A stretch of DNA of 64,000 nt from an uncultured Eubacteriales bacterium. Its GTDB lineage: Bacteria; Bacillota; Clostridia; Oscillospirales; Oscillospiraceae. The notes under the pieces were generated by a model that had not been told where the DNA came from, did not search any database, and saw only the letters and a program-made list of their open reading frames with translations. How positions within the stretch are numbered: the first letter of the stretch is position 1; each line of letters begins with the position of its first letter. Below are positions 41,252 to 51,304 of this stretch, piece after piece. Location of the stretch: NCBI GenBank assembly GCA_900545495.1, contig UQZJ01000013.1, forward strand, positions 1 to 64,000, given 5' to 3'. A program made the position numbers and the translations under genes.

Positions 41252-44200
41252 ACTTTGACAGTGACCGTACCATCACGGCGCGGTTCGTCAGCAAGGAGCT
41301 GGCGCTCTTTGAGGCCGGCGGTCAGATCTTTGACGACCTGAACGACGCGATCGCGGAGGCGCAGAAGAAGCCGCCCGCGATCATCACACTCGCCGAGAGC
41401 GGTAAGATCACGGGGAACTACACCATCCCTTCCAAGGTCACCCTGTTGATCCCCTTTGACGAGGCCAAGACCTGCTATACCAGTACCCCGACAGCCATCA
41501 CCTCTACCCCGACCGCTAAGCCCTTCCGGACGCTGACCATGGCGGCGGGCAGCTCCCTCACCCTTGCAAACGGGGCGGCCATCAGCGTCGGCGGCCAGTA
41601 TTATGCTGCCTCCGGCGGTCAGCAGGGCCGCATCGTCGGGCCTTACGGCTACATCAAAATGGAGTCCGGCAGCGCCATCACCGTGCAGTCCGGCGCAAAC
41701 CTGTACGCGTGGGGCTTTATCTCCGGCAGCGGCTCTGTCACGGTACAGTCCGGCGGCTCTGTTTACGAGTGGTATCAGGTGCTGGACTTCCGCGGCGGCT
41801 CGGCATCTTCTGCTATGGGCAACAAGGTGTTCCCCTTTAACCAGTACGCCGTGCAGAATGTGGAGGTACCCCTGACCCTGTACGCCGGCGCCAGCGAGAC
41901 GGTGTATACTGCGGTATACGCCATGTATAAGATCAACCCCACCTCCATTCCCTTTATCGGGGACAAAGGCATGTTCAAAATCGGCTCCGGCAGTCTGACC
42001 AAGGCGTATGACGGCGCCACCGACCGCATCATCTACACCATCAACGGTGAGGCGGAGCTCAACAGCCTGAACCTGAAGCTGGCAGGCATGAGCGTCAGCT
42101 CCAGCAGCTATGTTCTGCCGCTGACCAACAACATGACCATAAATCTGAACACCGGCAGCAAGCTGACTATCAACCAGACGGCAGCTCTGCTGGCGGGCGT
42201 TGAGGTCAACATTGCCGAAGGCGCTGGCCTGACGGTTGCAAGCGGCAAAAATGTATATATTTACGACAGCGATGAGTGGAACTCCGACAACTTTGTCTGG
42301 GGCCCCTGCAAGTTTAAGTCCGTGGCCTATGCGCCGGGTAAGGCATACAACCGCACAAATGCAGACCTTAAAGACACTAAGATTGATGTAAACGGCAGCG
42401 TAACGGCTATTGGCGGCATCTACACCACCAAGGGCGGTGCGGATATCTGCTCCAGCAACGGCACCGGCAAGTACATTCAGCAGGGCACACCCGGCACGGC
42501 GACCGAGACGTATCAGTATAATGCAAATGGCAATAAAGAGGTGACCATCCCCATCACCGCCGCCAAGCTGCACAATGCCGACGGCACCTACACCGAGACT
42601 GCGACCGCCAAGGCTGGCGACACCATCAACTATGTCAACGGCGTCTGGGGCGGCGAAGAGCCTGCTGAGCTGACCGTCACCTTTGAAGCCAACGGCAGCG
42701 AGGAGTATCCGGTCAAGGGTACGATGGCGGATCAGACCGTGCTCGAAAAGACCGACACGGCGCTGAATGCAAACTCTTTCACCCGCGAAGGCTACAACTT
42801 CAAGGGCTGGAACACCGCAGCCGATGGTACTGGCGACTCCTATGCGGATGGTGTGACTGTTAATCTGACCGAGAACACCACCCTCTACGCCCAGTGGGAG
42901 GACAATCATTCTCTCACCAAGGTGATCAACAAGAAGGATGCCACCTGCACCGAGGACGGTTACACCGGTGATACGGTCTGCGCCATCTGCGGCAAAGAAA
43001 TCACCAAGGGCGAAACTATTCAGGCTAAGGGCCATACCGAGGTCTTTGATGCTGCCGTTGAGCCGACCTGCACGGAACCCGGCAAGACTGAGGGTAAGCA
43101 CTGCTCCGTCTGCAACGAAGTTCTTGTTGCGCAGGAAGTGATTCCCGCGACCGGCCACACCGAGAAGGCCGTTGCGGGCAAGCCTGCGACCTGCACCGAA
43201 ACGGGCCTGACGGATGGCATCAGCTGCTCTGTCTGCGGAACGGTTATCAAAGCGCAGGAAGTGATTCCCGCCAAGGGCCACAGCTGGAATGAGGGCGAGA
43301 TCACGACCTCTCCTACCTGTGAGAACGCCGGTGTCAAGACCTACACCTGCACAGTTTGCAATGCAACCAAGACCGAAGCAATAGATGCGACTGGACATAC
43401 TCCGATTGAAGTTGCGGAACAGCCCGCTACCTGCACCGAGGCTGGTCATAAAGCCGGTACGAAGTGCTCCGTTTGTGATGCGATTCTCTCCGGTATGGAA
43501 GAGATCCCCGCAACGGGCCATACCGAAGTAATCGATGCAGCAAAGGCTCCGACCTGCACGGAGACTGGCCTGACCGAAGGCAAGCACTGTGATGTTTGCA
43601 ACGCAATCATCGTTGCGCAGGAAGAAATCCCCGCCAAGGGCCATACCGAGGTCATTGATACGGCTGTTGAGCCTACCTGCACCAAACCCGGCAAGAGCGA
43701 AGGCAAGCACTGCTCTGTCTGCAACGAAGTCCTCGTTGCGCAGGAAGTGATCCCTGCCAAGGGTCACACCGAGGTCGTCGACGAAGCAAAGGCTCCTACC
43801 TGCACCGAGCCCGGCAAGACCGAGGGCAAGCACTGCTCCGTCTGCAACGAAGTCCTCGTTAAACAGGAAGTGATCCCGGCTACCGGCCACAAGTCGGAGA
43901 TTCGCAATGCGGTCGAAGCGACGCTTACGACACTCGGTTACACCGGCGACACCTACTGCACTGTCTGCAAGAAACTGCTGAAAAAAGGCGAGGAAATTCC
44001 TAAGACCGGCGCACATATCACTTGGGTAATTGATGGTAAGGTCGTAGCTGAGGAAGATTATCTGAAGGGCACCATGCCTTCCTTCAAGGGCAGCACAGAT
44101 AAGGCTCCTGACGAGAACTACCGCTACACCTTCACCGGCTGGAGTCCGGAGGTTGTGGTTGCTGAAGAGGATGCCACTTATACGGCACAGTACTCTGCAA

Positions 44201-46200
44201 CTGCCCGTGTGTTTTACACCATCACCTTCAATGCCAACGGCGGCGAGGGCAGTATGGAGCCTCAGCGCTTTGAGGTCGGTGTGGACACTGCCTTGAATAC
44301 CAACGCCTTTACCCGTGAGAACTACAAGTTCATCGGCTGGAACACTGCCGCAGATGGCAGCGGAGCCACCTATGCCAATGAGGGCGCAATTCTGGCGCTT
44401 GCCGGGGATATGACCCTGTATGCCCAGTGGCAGATCTGGAACGGCTGGCTGGCCGATGATGTGGGGACCACCTATTATAAAGATGGTGAGATCGCCTATA
44501 AGAGCGCATGGGCGACCATAGACGAAAAGACCTACTACTTCAACGAGAGTGGGTATATTGTCAAGGGCCTGTACAAGACCACCTCTCAGGACGGCAGCTA
44601 TGAGGCTACATTCGTCTTTGATACCACTACCGGCGAATTCCTCAGCACCCAGAGCGGCCTGTTCGATGTCGGCAGCGATACCTACTGGACGAAGGATGGC
44701 AAGCTTGTCGAGTACGCAGGACTTATCCGAGTCGTAAAGGACGATGGCGAGATCAACTACTATTACTTCGGCAAGGATGGTAAGGCAGTCAAGGACGGCA
44801 ACTACAAGGTGGAGAAGAAGAGCAACGACCTGCCTCTGCCGTGCTATCAGTATCGCTTCGACGCCAGCGGCGTTATCGAGCACGATAAGGATACCAGTAA
44901 GAACGGTATTGCCATGGCGGATTCCGGCACAGATCACTACTTCATCGACGGCGTCAAGGTCGGCGAGGGCCTGATTTGCATCGACGGGGAGTACTACTAT
45001 GCCAGAACCTCTACCGGTGAGATCGTCAAGGATCAGAGATATTGGATCTCCAAGAACAACGATTATTATAAGATCCCGTGTGCCATGTACTACTTCGATG
45101 CCAACGGCGTGATGAAGATCGACGGCTTTGTCCATGTGGGCGATGATACGTATTACTACGAGAACGGCGCGCTGGTCACGGGCTTCACGAAGATCGGTGA
45201 CGACTACTACTTCTTCAACACCTACAGCGGGAAGATGTACAAGAATGCCGATATGTGGGTTCCTGCCAATGACTACGGCATTGAGGGCGGTATGCACCAC
45301 TTCAATGCCGACGGCAAGATGTTCGTCCCCAATCTGGAGACCGGCGTCAAGGAGATCGTTAATGAGAACGGCGAGCTGTACTTCACCATTGACGGCGTGA
45401 AGATGACAGGTGGGCTGTATGAGCTGGACGGCGAGTACTACTACGCCCAGAACAACGGCGCGTTGGCTGTTAACAAGTCTGCCTATGTGGATACCAAGCT
45501 GCTGAGCGGCAACGGCTGGTACGGCTTTGGCGCAGATGCAAAGCTCATTAAGACGGGCTTTGTGGAAGGCGACGGAAAGACCTTCTACTACGCTGACGGC
45601 GTGCGAGCCAAGGGCTTGACGAAGATCGGCGAGGACTACTACTTCTTCAACGCTGGCAGCGGCATGATGTACAAGGATGCCACCATGTGGGTGCCCGCCA
45701 ACGACTACGGCGTGGAGCCGGGCATGCATTACTTCGATGCCACCGGCAAGATGTTCGTTCCCAATCTGGAGACCGGCGTCAAGAAGATCGTTGACGAGGA
45801 CGGCAAACGGTACATCACCATCGACGGCGTGAAGATGACCGGTGGTCTGTATGAGCTGGACGGCGAATACTACTACGCCCAGAACAACGGCGAGCTGGCG
45901 GTCAACAAGTCTGCCTATGTGGGGACGGAGTTGCTGGCCAAGGACGGCTGGTATGGCTTTGGTGCAGACGGTAAGCTGATCATGACAGGCTTTGTGACCG
46001 GCGGCGACGAATTTACCTACTACTACAAAGATGGAAAGCGCGCCAAGGGCTTCACGAAGATCGGCGACGACTACTACATTTTCAACACCTACAGCGGGAA
46101 GATGTATAAGGGTGCTGATATGTGGGTTCCTGCCAATGACTACGGCGTTGAGGGCGGTATGCACCACTTCAATGCCGACGGCAAGATGAGCAACCAGTGA
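41206..46200 (+). CDS. Giant surface protein with cysteine repeats and cell-wall-binding repeats (frameshifted 5' end)
   Basis: Main part of the split gene, 1664 codons from 41206. After the end of the first InlB-type repeat comes a beta-rich segment, then a second InlB B-repeat (about 42680-42900), nine cysteine repeats of about 40 residues (42905-44010), a third and fourth InlB-type repeat to about 44430, and a C-terminal array of aromatic cell-wall-binding repeats to the stop (44460-46197; units such as TKIGDDYYFFNTYSGKMYK and GLYELDGEYYYAQNN). The repeats resemble choline/glucan-binding domains. Without the signal peptide this frame alone would not be exported. Downstream is a stable hairpin, then a second giant gene with a shared 166-base block. 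No enzymatic domain recognised. Confidence 0.85.
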   Translation: MASGKCISTDAKTALNFDSDRTITARFVSKELALFEAGGQIFDDLNDAIAEAQKKPPAIITLAESGKITGNYTIPSKVTLLIPFDEAKTCYTSTPTAITSTPTAKPFRTLTMAAGSSLTLANGAAISVGGQYYAASGGQQGRIVGPYGYIKMESGSAITVQSGANLYAWGFISGSGSVTVQSGGSVYEWYQVLDFRGGSASSAMGNKVFPFNQYAVQNVEVPLTLYAGASETVYTAVYAMYKINPTSIPFIGDKGMFKIGSGSLTKAYDGATDRIIYTINGEAELNSLNLKLAGMSVSSSSYVLPLTNNMTINLNTGSKLTINQTAALLAGVEVNIAEGAGLTVASGKNVYIYDSDEWNSDNFVWGPCKFKSVAYAPGKAYNRTNADLKDTKIDVNGSVTAIGGIYTTKGGADICSSNGTGKYIQQGTPGTATETYQYNANGNKEVTIPITAAKLHNADGTYTETATAKAGDTINYVNGVWGGEEPAELTVTFEANGSEEYPVKGTMADQTVLEKTDTALNANSFTREGYNFKGWNTAADGTGDSYADGVTVNLTENTTLYAQWEDNHSLTKVINKKDATCTEDGYTGDTVCAICGKEITKGETIQAKGHTEVFDAAVEPTCTEPGKTEGKHCSVCNEVLVAQEVIPATGHTEKAVAGKPATCTETGLTDGISCSVCGTVIKAQEVIPAKGHSWNEGEITTSPTCENAGVKTYTCTVCNATKTEAIDATGHTPIEVAEQPATCTEAGHKAGTKCSVCDAILSGMEEIPATGHTEVIDAAKAPTCTETGLTEGKHCDVCNAIIVAQEEIPAKGHTEVIDTAVEPTCTKPGKSEGKHCSVCNEVLVAQEVIPAKGHTEVVDEAKAPTCTEPGKTEGKHCSVCNEVLVKQEVIPATGHKSEIRNAVEATLTTLGYTGDTYCTVCKKLLKKGEEIPKTGAHITWVIDGKVVAEEDYLKGTMPSFKGSTDKAPDENYRYTFTGWSPEVVVAEEDATYTAQYSATARVFYTITFNANGGEGSMEPQRFEVGVDTALNTNAFTRENYKFIGWNTAADGSGATYANEGAILALAGDMTLYAQWQIWNGWLADDVGTTYYKDGEIAYKSAWATIDEKTYYFNESGYIVKGLYKTTSQDGSYEATFVFDTTTGEFLSTQSGLFDVGSDTYWTKDGKLVEYAGLIRVVKDDGEINYYYFGKDGKAVKDGNYKVEKKSNDLPLPCYQYRFDASGVIEHDKDTSKNGIAMADSGTDHYFIDGVKVGEGLICIDGEYYYARTSTGEIVKDQRYWISKNNDYYKIPCAMYYFDANGVMKIDGFVHVGDDTYYYENGALVTGFTKIGDDYYFFNTYSGKMYKNADMWVPANDYGIEGGMHHFNADGKMFVPNLETGVKEIVNENGELYFTIDGVKMTGGLYELDGEYYYAQNNGALAVNKSAYVDTKLLSGNGWYGFGADAKLIKTGFVEGDGKTFYYADGVRAKGLTKIGEDYYFFNAGSGMMYKDATMWVPANDYGVEPGMHYFDATGKMFVPNLETGVKKIVDEDGKRYITIDGVKMTGGLYELDGEYYYAQNNGELAVNKSAYVGTELLAKDGWYGFGADGKLIMTGFVTGGDEFTYYYKDGKRAKGFTKIGDDYYIFNTYSGKMYKGADMWVPANDYGVEGGMHHFNADGKMSNQ
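42905..44010 (+). repeat. Nine tandem ~40-residue cysteine repeats
   Basis: Each unit starts with GH[T/S], contains [A/P]TCT..G and a C-x-x-C pair (CSVCN, CAIC, CTVC), and ends [I/V]PA[K/T]G. The order is nine units, the last ones most alike at DNA level (units 2, 7 and 8). The cysteines are not metal ligands by pattern alone; disulfides or thioester-like crosslinks are open options. Confidence 0.8.
45305..45470 (+). repeat. 166-base block identical to 50763-50928
   Basis: Perfect identity over 166 bases with the second giant gene, inside the cell-wall-binding array. Suggests recent gene conversion or duplication. Confidence 0.85.
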
Positions 46201-46233
46201 ACTGACCCGAGTCCTCAGGTCTCGGCAAAGGAT

Positions 46234-46283
46234 GCTGAACCGCGCATGCAGTCCCTTACAGGGGACTGCATGTGCGGTTCAGC
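46234..46283 (+). other. Intercistronic hairpin
   Basis: Twenty-two-bp stem with one G-U position (46234-46255 with 46262-46283), loop TTACAG. No T-run, so an mRNA stabiliser or processing site is more likely than a terminator. Confidence 0.6.
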
Positions 46284-46327
46284 CGGACACAAAGAGACGC
46301 GGAAATAATGAGAGAAAGGGATGGCTT

Positions 46328-49300
46328 ATGAACAGAGCGAGAAGATCAAAGCTGCTGGCGCTGGTCATGGCAGCGGTCATGCTGCTCAGTCTGCTTCCAA
46401 TCTCCGCCTTTGCGGAGGAGCTGACAGACGAAGGCAGCACGGCAGGTACGACGGCAGGCATAACTGCCGAACAGACGGGGAAAGAGCCTGCGGCGCCTCA
46501 GGAGGGCGAGCAGGACAAGGTGGAGCCTGCGGCGCCTCAGGAGGGCGAGCAGGACAAGGTGGAGTCTGCGGCGCCTCAGGAGGGCGAGCAGGACAAGGTG
46601 GAGCCCGCGGCCCCGCAGGAGGGCGAGCAGCAGGAGGGGGACTCCTCTCCGGCGGACGGCGCGGAGGGGGATCCGGCAGAATCTGCTCCGGAACCGATTA
46701 CGGCATACAAGGATTTTATCGATTCACTGACAACACTTGAAACATACGCAAGCGCCTTTGTGCGGGAACATCCCGAAGAGGAAGCCGTGGCGCTTGTGAT
46801 CAATTATATCCGCTGCGGCGTTGAGAAGTATACCTCCGGTACATGGACGACGTTCTGCGGCCCGGAGAAGACGGCGTTTACCAGCTATGTGGCGGAGAAG
46901 GACGCAGAGAACAACACCAGCGCCGGCCGCCTCCGCAGCTTGGGCGAGTTTATACTGCCTAACGGCAATACCGTGGAATTTGCCCATATGTTCGGCGCTA
47001 TGGATATGTCGTATCACACCAAGATCCAGAGCACGGCGGATCTGGGAAGCTGGGCCGGCGACATTTGCGATCTGGTGCAGCTGACCACCAATGGCGGCGT
47101 TACCGGCACGGTGGAGGAGATGGCGGAGGAGATCCGCACCAAAAATGACAAGTACTTCCTCCATGACGTGCCGGACGTACATTCCTTCGGCATTCTGGAC
47201 CTGTACGGCGACCTGGATGCGTTCTATATCCTGAAGAAGCTGGATGGCAGCACGACCATCAGCGCCATCATGAAGAGCTACTATACCCAGAACCTGACAG
47301 ATGAGATCCGGGTCAAGTTCTTCCTGGAGAATCGCTTTAATGGCGTGTCCACAAAGGAGGACATCCGTGCGGCGATCTATGACACCTACTGTGGCAATGA
47401 GGGTATTCGCACACTGGAGCGCAGCTATGTCCCGGATGGCGTAGATCCTGATCTGCGGCGGGCCTGCTGCTACGCGTTTGCGGATTATCTGTTCCTTACG
47501 GCAGGCGAGCAGATGACGAACCCCTACTACCAGGTCTTCTCCAGCAAGACCTCCATGCTGGCGCCCGGCGTCACGCAGGAGATCAAGATGGCGCAGACGC
47601 AGGACGATCGGCAGATCGTGTACTATATCGCCACAGCGGACGTCTCCCGCGATGATGTGGATGTCTATGCGAACTACGGCGACAACGACGGCTCGCAGAT
47701 CAAGATGGTCCGCGTGACGGATCAGATGAAGGCGGCGGAGAAGAACCACTCCGATCCCAACAGCGACCGCTACATCCCCAATTACAGCGCCGTGGTGGGT
47801 ATCAACGGCGACTTCTACAATATGAGCAACGGCTGGCCCTCCGGTGCCCTTGTGATGGAGGGTAAGGTGTATAACGGTGTGGGCAGCGAGAATTTCTTCG
47901 GCATCCTCAAGGACGGAACGCCGATCATTGGCGGCAGCGCGGAATGGAATGCCCACCAGGGCGAGATCGTAGAGGCGATCGGCGCCAATATTTGGCTGGT
48001 CAAGGACGGTAAGATCGCCATTACCAACACCTCGAACTACTATACCCAGCGCGCACCTCGCAGCTGCGTGGGCATCACCTATGACGGACGTGTTGTCCTG
48101 ATGGCGCTGGATGGCCGGCAGGATCCCTTCTCCGCAGGTGGCAGCAACATCGAGATCGCACAGATCATGCTGGATGCCGGCTGTGTCTCGGCGGTCAATC
48201 TGGATGGCGGCGGCTCTACGACCTTTGCAACAAAGGCCGAGGGGTCTGATACCATCACCGTGACCAACCGCCCGTCTGACGGCTACGAGCGCTCTGTCAG
48301 CTCGTCTCTGATGGTTGTGTCTACTGCCAAGCCCTCCAACGTGTTTGACCATGCTGTCATCGCTGCGGACTACGATTATCTGACCGTCGGGACGGAGCTG
48401 GAGATGCGGGTTTCCGGCGTTACGGCGACCGGCGGCGCCATCGCCCTGCCGGAGGGCACCAAGCTGACAGTATCCGATGAAAGCATTGGCACGCTGCAGG
48501 ACAACGTGTTTACCGCAGCGGGGCTGGGCGACGTGCAGATCAAGCTGGAGGCTGCGGACGGCAGCGTGCTGGGTACCAAGACCTTGCACGTTGTGGAGGC
48601 AACGGAGCTGAGATTCACCAGAGACACGGTGAACATGATCTACGGTGAACCGACGGAGCTGCCTCTGGAGGCCTCCTACAACGGGAATCTGGTCAAGATC
48701 AACCCCGCGGATGTGACGTTTGGCTATCTGAAGATCACGCTGACCTCCATCGGTGAGCTGGAGGGCGGAAGCGTCAACACCACCAAGACGGAGCTTGTGT
48801 TTGACTATCCCGAGGCTGGTTCTGCCTCCGGCTTTGCCTTTACGCCCAACGCGGAAGGCAAGCTGCGCACACTGACGATCGGTGCGGTGCTTAAGACCAA
48901 GCTTCCTGCATTCCAGCAAACGATCAATGCGGAGTTTGCTAAGGCCTACCAGGCGGCTAAGGCAAACGGCGCCTCCGATGAGGAAGCTGCGATCCAAGCC
49001 CAGACCATCGCCATCAACAAGGCGCTGGAGGTGGCGGCGAAGACCACAGCGTATTTCTACCGCAATGACGAGGTGGACTTTGATTTCAACCATGCCACCG
49101 GCGGCAGCGGCCTGCTGGCATGGAACCGCAGTGCATCCAACGCAAACTATAAGGCGGAGGATACCACGTATTACCTGATCGATTCCAATGCAGGAACGGA
49201 GATCTCCTACACCTTTGCCGTGGATATGTCCAAGGTGGCCATCCCTGAAAAGCTGACGGCGCTGCTGTATATGCTGCCCGGCGGCGATCAAGAGGGCCGG

Positions 49301-51226
49301 ACTGCGTGGGACTTCCTGCTCCAGCTTGCAGAGCGTATCAGCCCGCTGACCACAGTTACCATCACGCTGACTGCGCCGGAGGGCGTCACGATCGACAAAA
49401 CCGGTCTGCGTCTGGCAAACGAGTACTTCAGTTTGACCTCCGCAGAGGTTGAGAACAACAAGCTGACAGTGGTCTGCAACTTCATCCGCCAGAATGAGGC
49501 GATCAACCCGGCGACGGCCAACCCCCTCTGCGTGCTCAGCGGCTTGAAGCTGATCCCGACGGACACGGCGGCTTGGGATGAAGACGGCAAGCTCACCTGC
49601 TCGGTCAGCGGCGATCTGGCGTATGACATCTATGCACACTTCCATGTGCTTAAGTCGATAGCGCAGCGTGAGGATTTCCAGCAGCAATACGGTCTGTATC
49701 CCTACGACAACAGTGAACACCTGAGCGGGGACTACGGCGCCCATTTCTTCAGCACGATCACTGATTTCACGGATACCTTCTCCCTGAAGCAGAACAGCAA
49801 GGACGGCTGGATCAAGGAGGGCGGACGCTGGCGCTACTACCGGAACGGTGCTGCGCTGACCGGCGTGCAGAAGCTACCCAGCTACACCGCCGGTGAAGCC
49901 GGTGAATTCTGGTATGACCTCGGCACAGACGGGATCGCCGACGGGAAGCTGACGGGCCTGTTTGAAAAGGACAGCGAGCATTACTTTGCGCGCTTCGGAA
50001 CGTTGGTTTCCGGCTGGCAGTCGATCGTGGCCGAGGATGGCGAGTCGTACTTCTACTATTTTGACCCCACCACCTTTGTCATGTATACGGGCGTCCAGAC
50101 GATCAAGGGCCTGACGTATACCTTCAACGAGCAGGGACAGCTGGTAAGAGGCGCGTTCCGCACCACCGAGGAAGGAACCAAATACTTCGTCGCGGGCGAA
50201 GCATGGTTCCGCCGTTTCGTGACGCTGGAGGAGGGTACCTATTGGCTGGATGTCAAGGGCTATGTGGCGTACGGCAATGCACATACCGTGACGGATAACG
50301 TGAAGGATATTACCTGGTACCACTTCGATGAGGAGACTGGTCTGCTGACGGGTCTGTGCAGCGGCTTCCTGGACTATCGCGGCGAGAAGTACTGGTGCGA
50401 TGAGAACGGAAAGGTGTACTACGGCCTGATCAACGTGGGTGGCGGTATTATCTTTACGGGCACATGGGGTCTGGTGTACACCTCCAGAAGCTGCTATGTC
50501 GATAAGGACACCAACCAGTACGGGTGCCAGCTGGAGGGCGGTAAATACTGGTGCGACGCGAACGGCTACATCCTCAAGGACGGCTTTGCGGACATTGACG
50601 GGAGCACCTACTACTTCACCGACTACATCCGCGCCAAGGGGTTCACGAAGATCGGCGACGACTATTACCTTTTCAATGCCGGCAGCGGCAAAATGTACAA
50701 GGATGCCAATATGTGGGTTCCCGCTAACGATTACGGTGTTGAGCCCGGTATGCATTACTTTGATGCCGACGGCAAGATGTTCGTCCCCAATCTGGAGACC
50801 GGCGTCAAGGAGATCGTTAATGAGAACGGCGAGCTGTACTTCACCATTGACGGCGTGAAGATGACAGGTGGGCTGTATGAGCTGGACGGCGAGTACTACT
50901 ACGCCCAGAACAACGGCGCGTTGGCTGTCAACAAGTCCGTCTATGTGGAGACCACGGAGTTGAGCGGCAACGGCTGGTACCACTTCGGCACAGACGGCAA
51001 GTTCGTCAAGACGGGCTTTGTGGAAGGCGGCGACGGATTTACCTACTACTACAACGGTGGTATCCGCGCCAAGGGGTTCACGAAGATCGGTAACGACTAC
51101 TACATTTTCAACACCTACAGCGGCAAAATGTACAAGAACGCCAATATGTGGGTAGGCGCGAACAGCTACGGGATCGCGGGAGGTATATACTACTTCGGTG
51201 CCGACGGCAAGATGGCGGCTCAATAA
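46328..51226 (+). CDS. Giant surface protein with phosphodiester glycosidase (NAGPA) domain and wall-binding repeats
   Basis: A 1632-residue secreted protein. Signal peptide (residues 1-29, ISAFAEE), acidic 13-residue repeats (about 53-100), a helical region of some 350 residues, a phosphodiester-glycosidase NAGPA-type domain (about 475-670, GINGDFYN...APRSCVGITYDGRV...NLDGGGSTT), Ig-like segments, and a C-terminal array of aromatic wall-binding repeats (about 1160-1632). The domain cleaves phosphodiester bonds between sugars and phosphate in relatives and may trim or remodel the surface polymer. Start ATG 46328 with AAAGGG upstream. Its C-terminal array is closely related to that of the protein before it. 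Export as wall-bound protein is inferred from the repeats. Confidence 0.88.
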   Translation: MNRARRSKLLALVMAAVMLLSLLPISAFAEELTDEGSTAGTTAGITAEQTGKEPAAPQEGEQDKVEPAAPQEGEQDKVESAAPQEGEQDKVEPAAPQEGEQQEGDSSPADGAEGDPAESAPEPITAYKDFIDSLTTLETYASAFVREHPEEEAVALVINYIRCGVEKYTSGTWTTFCGPEKTAFTSYVAEKDAENNTSAGRLRSLGEFILPNGNTVEFAHMFGAMDMSYHTKIQSTADLGSWAGDICDLVQLTTNGGVTGTVEEMAEEIRTKNDKYFLHDVPDVHSFGILDLYGDLDAFYILKKLDGSTTISAIMKSYYTQNLTDEIRVKFFLENRFNGVSTKEDIRAAIYDTYCGNEGIRTLERSYVPDGVDPDLRRACCYAFADYLFLTAGEQMTNPYYQVFSSKTSMLAPGVTQEIKMAQTQDDRQIVYYIATADVSRDDVDVYANYGDNDGSQIKMVRVTDQMKAAEKNHSDPNSDRYIPNYSAVVGINGDFYNMSNGWPSGALVMEGKVYNGVGSENFFGILKDGTPIIGGSAEWNAHQGEIVEAIGANIWLVKDGKIAITNTSNYYTQRAPRSCVGITYDGRVVLMALDGRQDPFSAGGSNIEIAQIMLDAGCVSAVNLDGGGSTTFATKAEGSDTITVTNRPSDGYERSVSSSLMVVSTAKPSNVFDHAVIAADYDYLTVGTELEMRVSGVTATGGAIALPEGTKLTVSDESIGTLQDNVFTAAGLGDVQIKLEAADGSVLGTKTLHVVEATELRFTRDTVNMIYGEPTELPLEASYNGNLVKINPADVTFGYLKITLTSIGELEGGSVNTTKTELVFDYPEAGSASGFAFTPNAEGKLRTLTIGAVLKTKLPAFQQTINAEFAKAYQAAKANGASDEEAAIQAQTIAINKALEVAAKTTAYFYRNDEVDFDFNHATGGSGLLAWNRSASNANYKAEDTTYYLIDSNAGTEISYTFAVDMSKVAIPEKLTALLYMLPGGDQEGRTAWDFLLQLAERISPLTTVTITLTAPEGVTIDKTGLRLANEYFSLTSAEVENNKLTVVCNFIRQNEAINPATANPLCVLSGLKLIPTDTAAWDEDGKLTCSVSGDLAYDIYAHFHVLKSIAQREDFQQQYGLYPYDNSEHLSGDYGAHFFSTITDFTDTFSLKQNSKDGWIKEGGRWRYYRNGAALTGVQKLPSYTAGEAGEFWYDLGTDGIADGKLTGLFEKDSEHYFARFGTLVSGWQSIVAEDGESYFYYFDPTTFVMYTGVQTIKGLTYTFNEQGQLVRGAFRTTEEGTKYFVAGEAWFRRFVTLEEGTYWLDVKGYVAYGNAHTVTDNVKDITWYHFDEETGLLTGLCSGFLDYRGEKYWCDENGKVYYGLINVGGGIIFTGTWGLVYTSRSCYVDKDTNQYGCQLEGGKYWCDANGYILKDGFADIDGSTYYFTDYIRAKGFTKIGDDYYLFNAGSGKMYKDANMWVPANDYGVEPGMHYFDADGKMFVPNLETGVKEIVNENGELYFTIDGVKMTGGLYELDGEYYYAQNNGALAVNKSVYVETTELSGNGWYHFGTDGKFVKTGFVEGGDGFTYYYNGGIRAKGFTKIGNDYYIFNTYSGKMYKNANMWVGANSYGIAGGIYYFGADGKMAAQ
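46484..46633 (+). repeat. 39-base tandem repeat (EPAAPQEGEQDKV)
   Basis: Three full 39-base units at 46484-46522, 46523-46561 and 46562-46600, and a partial fourth. They code for an acidic linker and are likely to vary in number between strains. Confidence 0.9.
50763..50928 (+). repeat. 166-base block identical to 45305-45470
   Basis: Second copy of the identical block, offset 5458 bases, in the wall-binding array of the NAGPA-domain protein. Confidence 0.85.
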
Positions 51227-51257
51227 AGCACATAGCGATATCAGTAACATTTGAACA

Positions 51258-51292
51258 GTGCGGGGCTTCACGGTGCCCGTGAAGCCCCGCAC
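51258..51292 (+). terminator. Hairpin after the NAGPA-domain gene
   Basis: Perfect 16-bp arms (51258-51273 with 51277-51292), loop TGC. There is no T-run, so termination is uncertain; it ends 12 bases before the next start codon. Confidence 0.55.
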
Positions 51293-51304
51293 AAATTGTA
51301 TGGT

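Noticed and set aside
42905..44010. CRISPR or zinc-finger array
   Set aside because: The repeat is protein-coding with diverged DNA, no constant spacer/repeat structure and no cas genes; His/Cys spacing is not a classical zinc finger.
41182..46167. 1661-codon open frame on the minus strand opposite the giant surface gene
   Set aside because: It is the antisense shadow of a repetitive GC-rich gene. There is no ribosome site or domain, and sense-strand domains are clear.
46724..49744. 1006-codon open frame opposite the NAGPA-domain gene
   Set aside because: Antisense shadow created by high third-position GC; no start signal.
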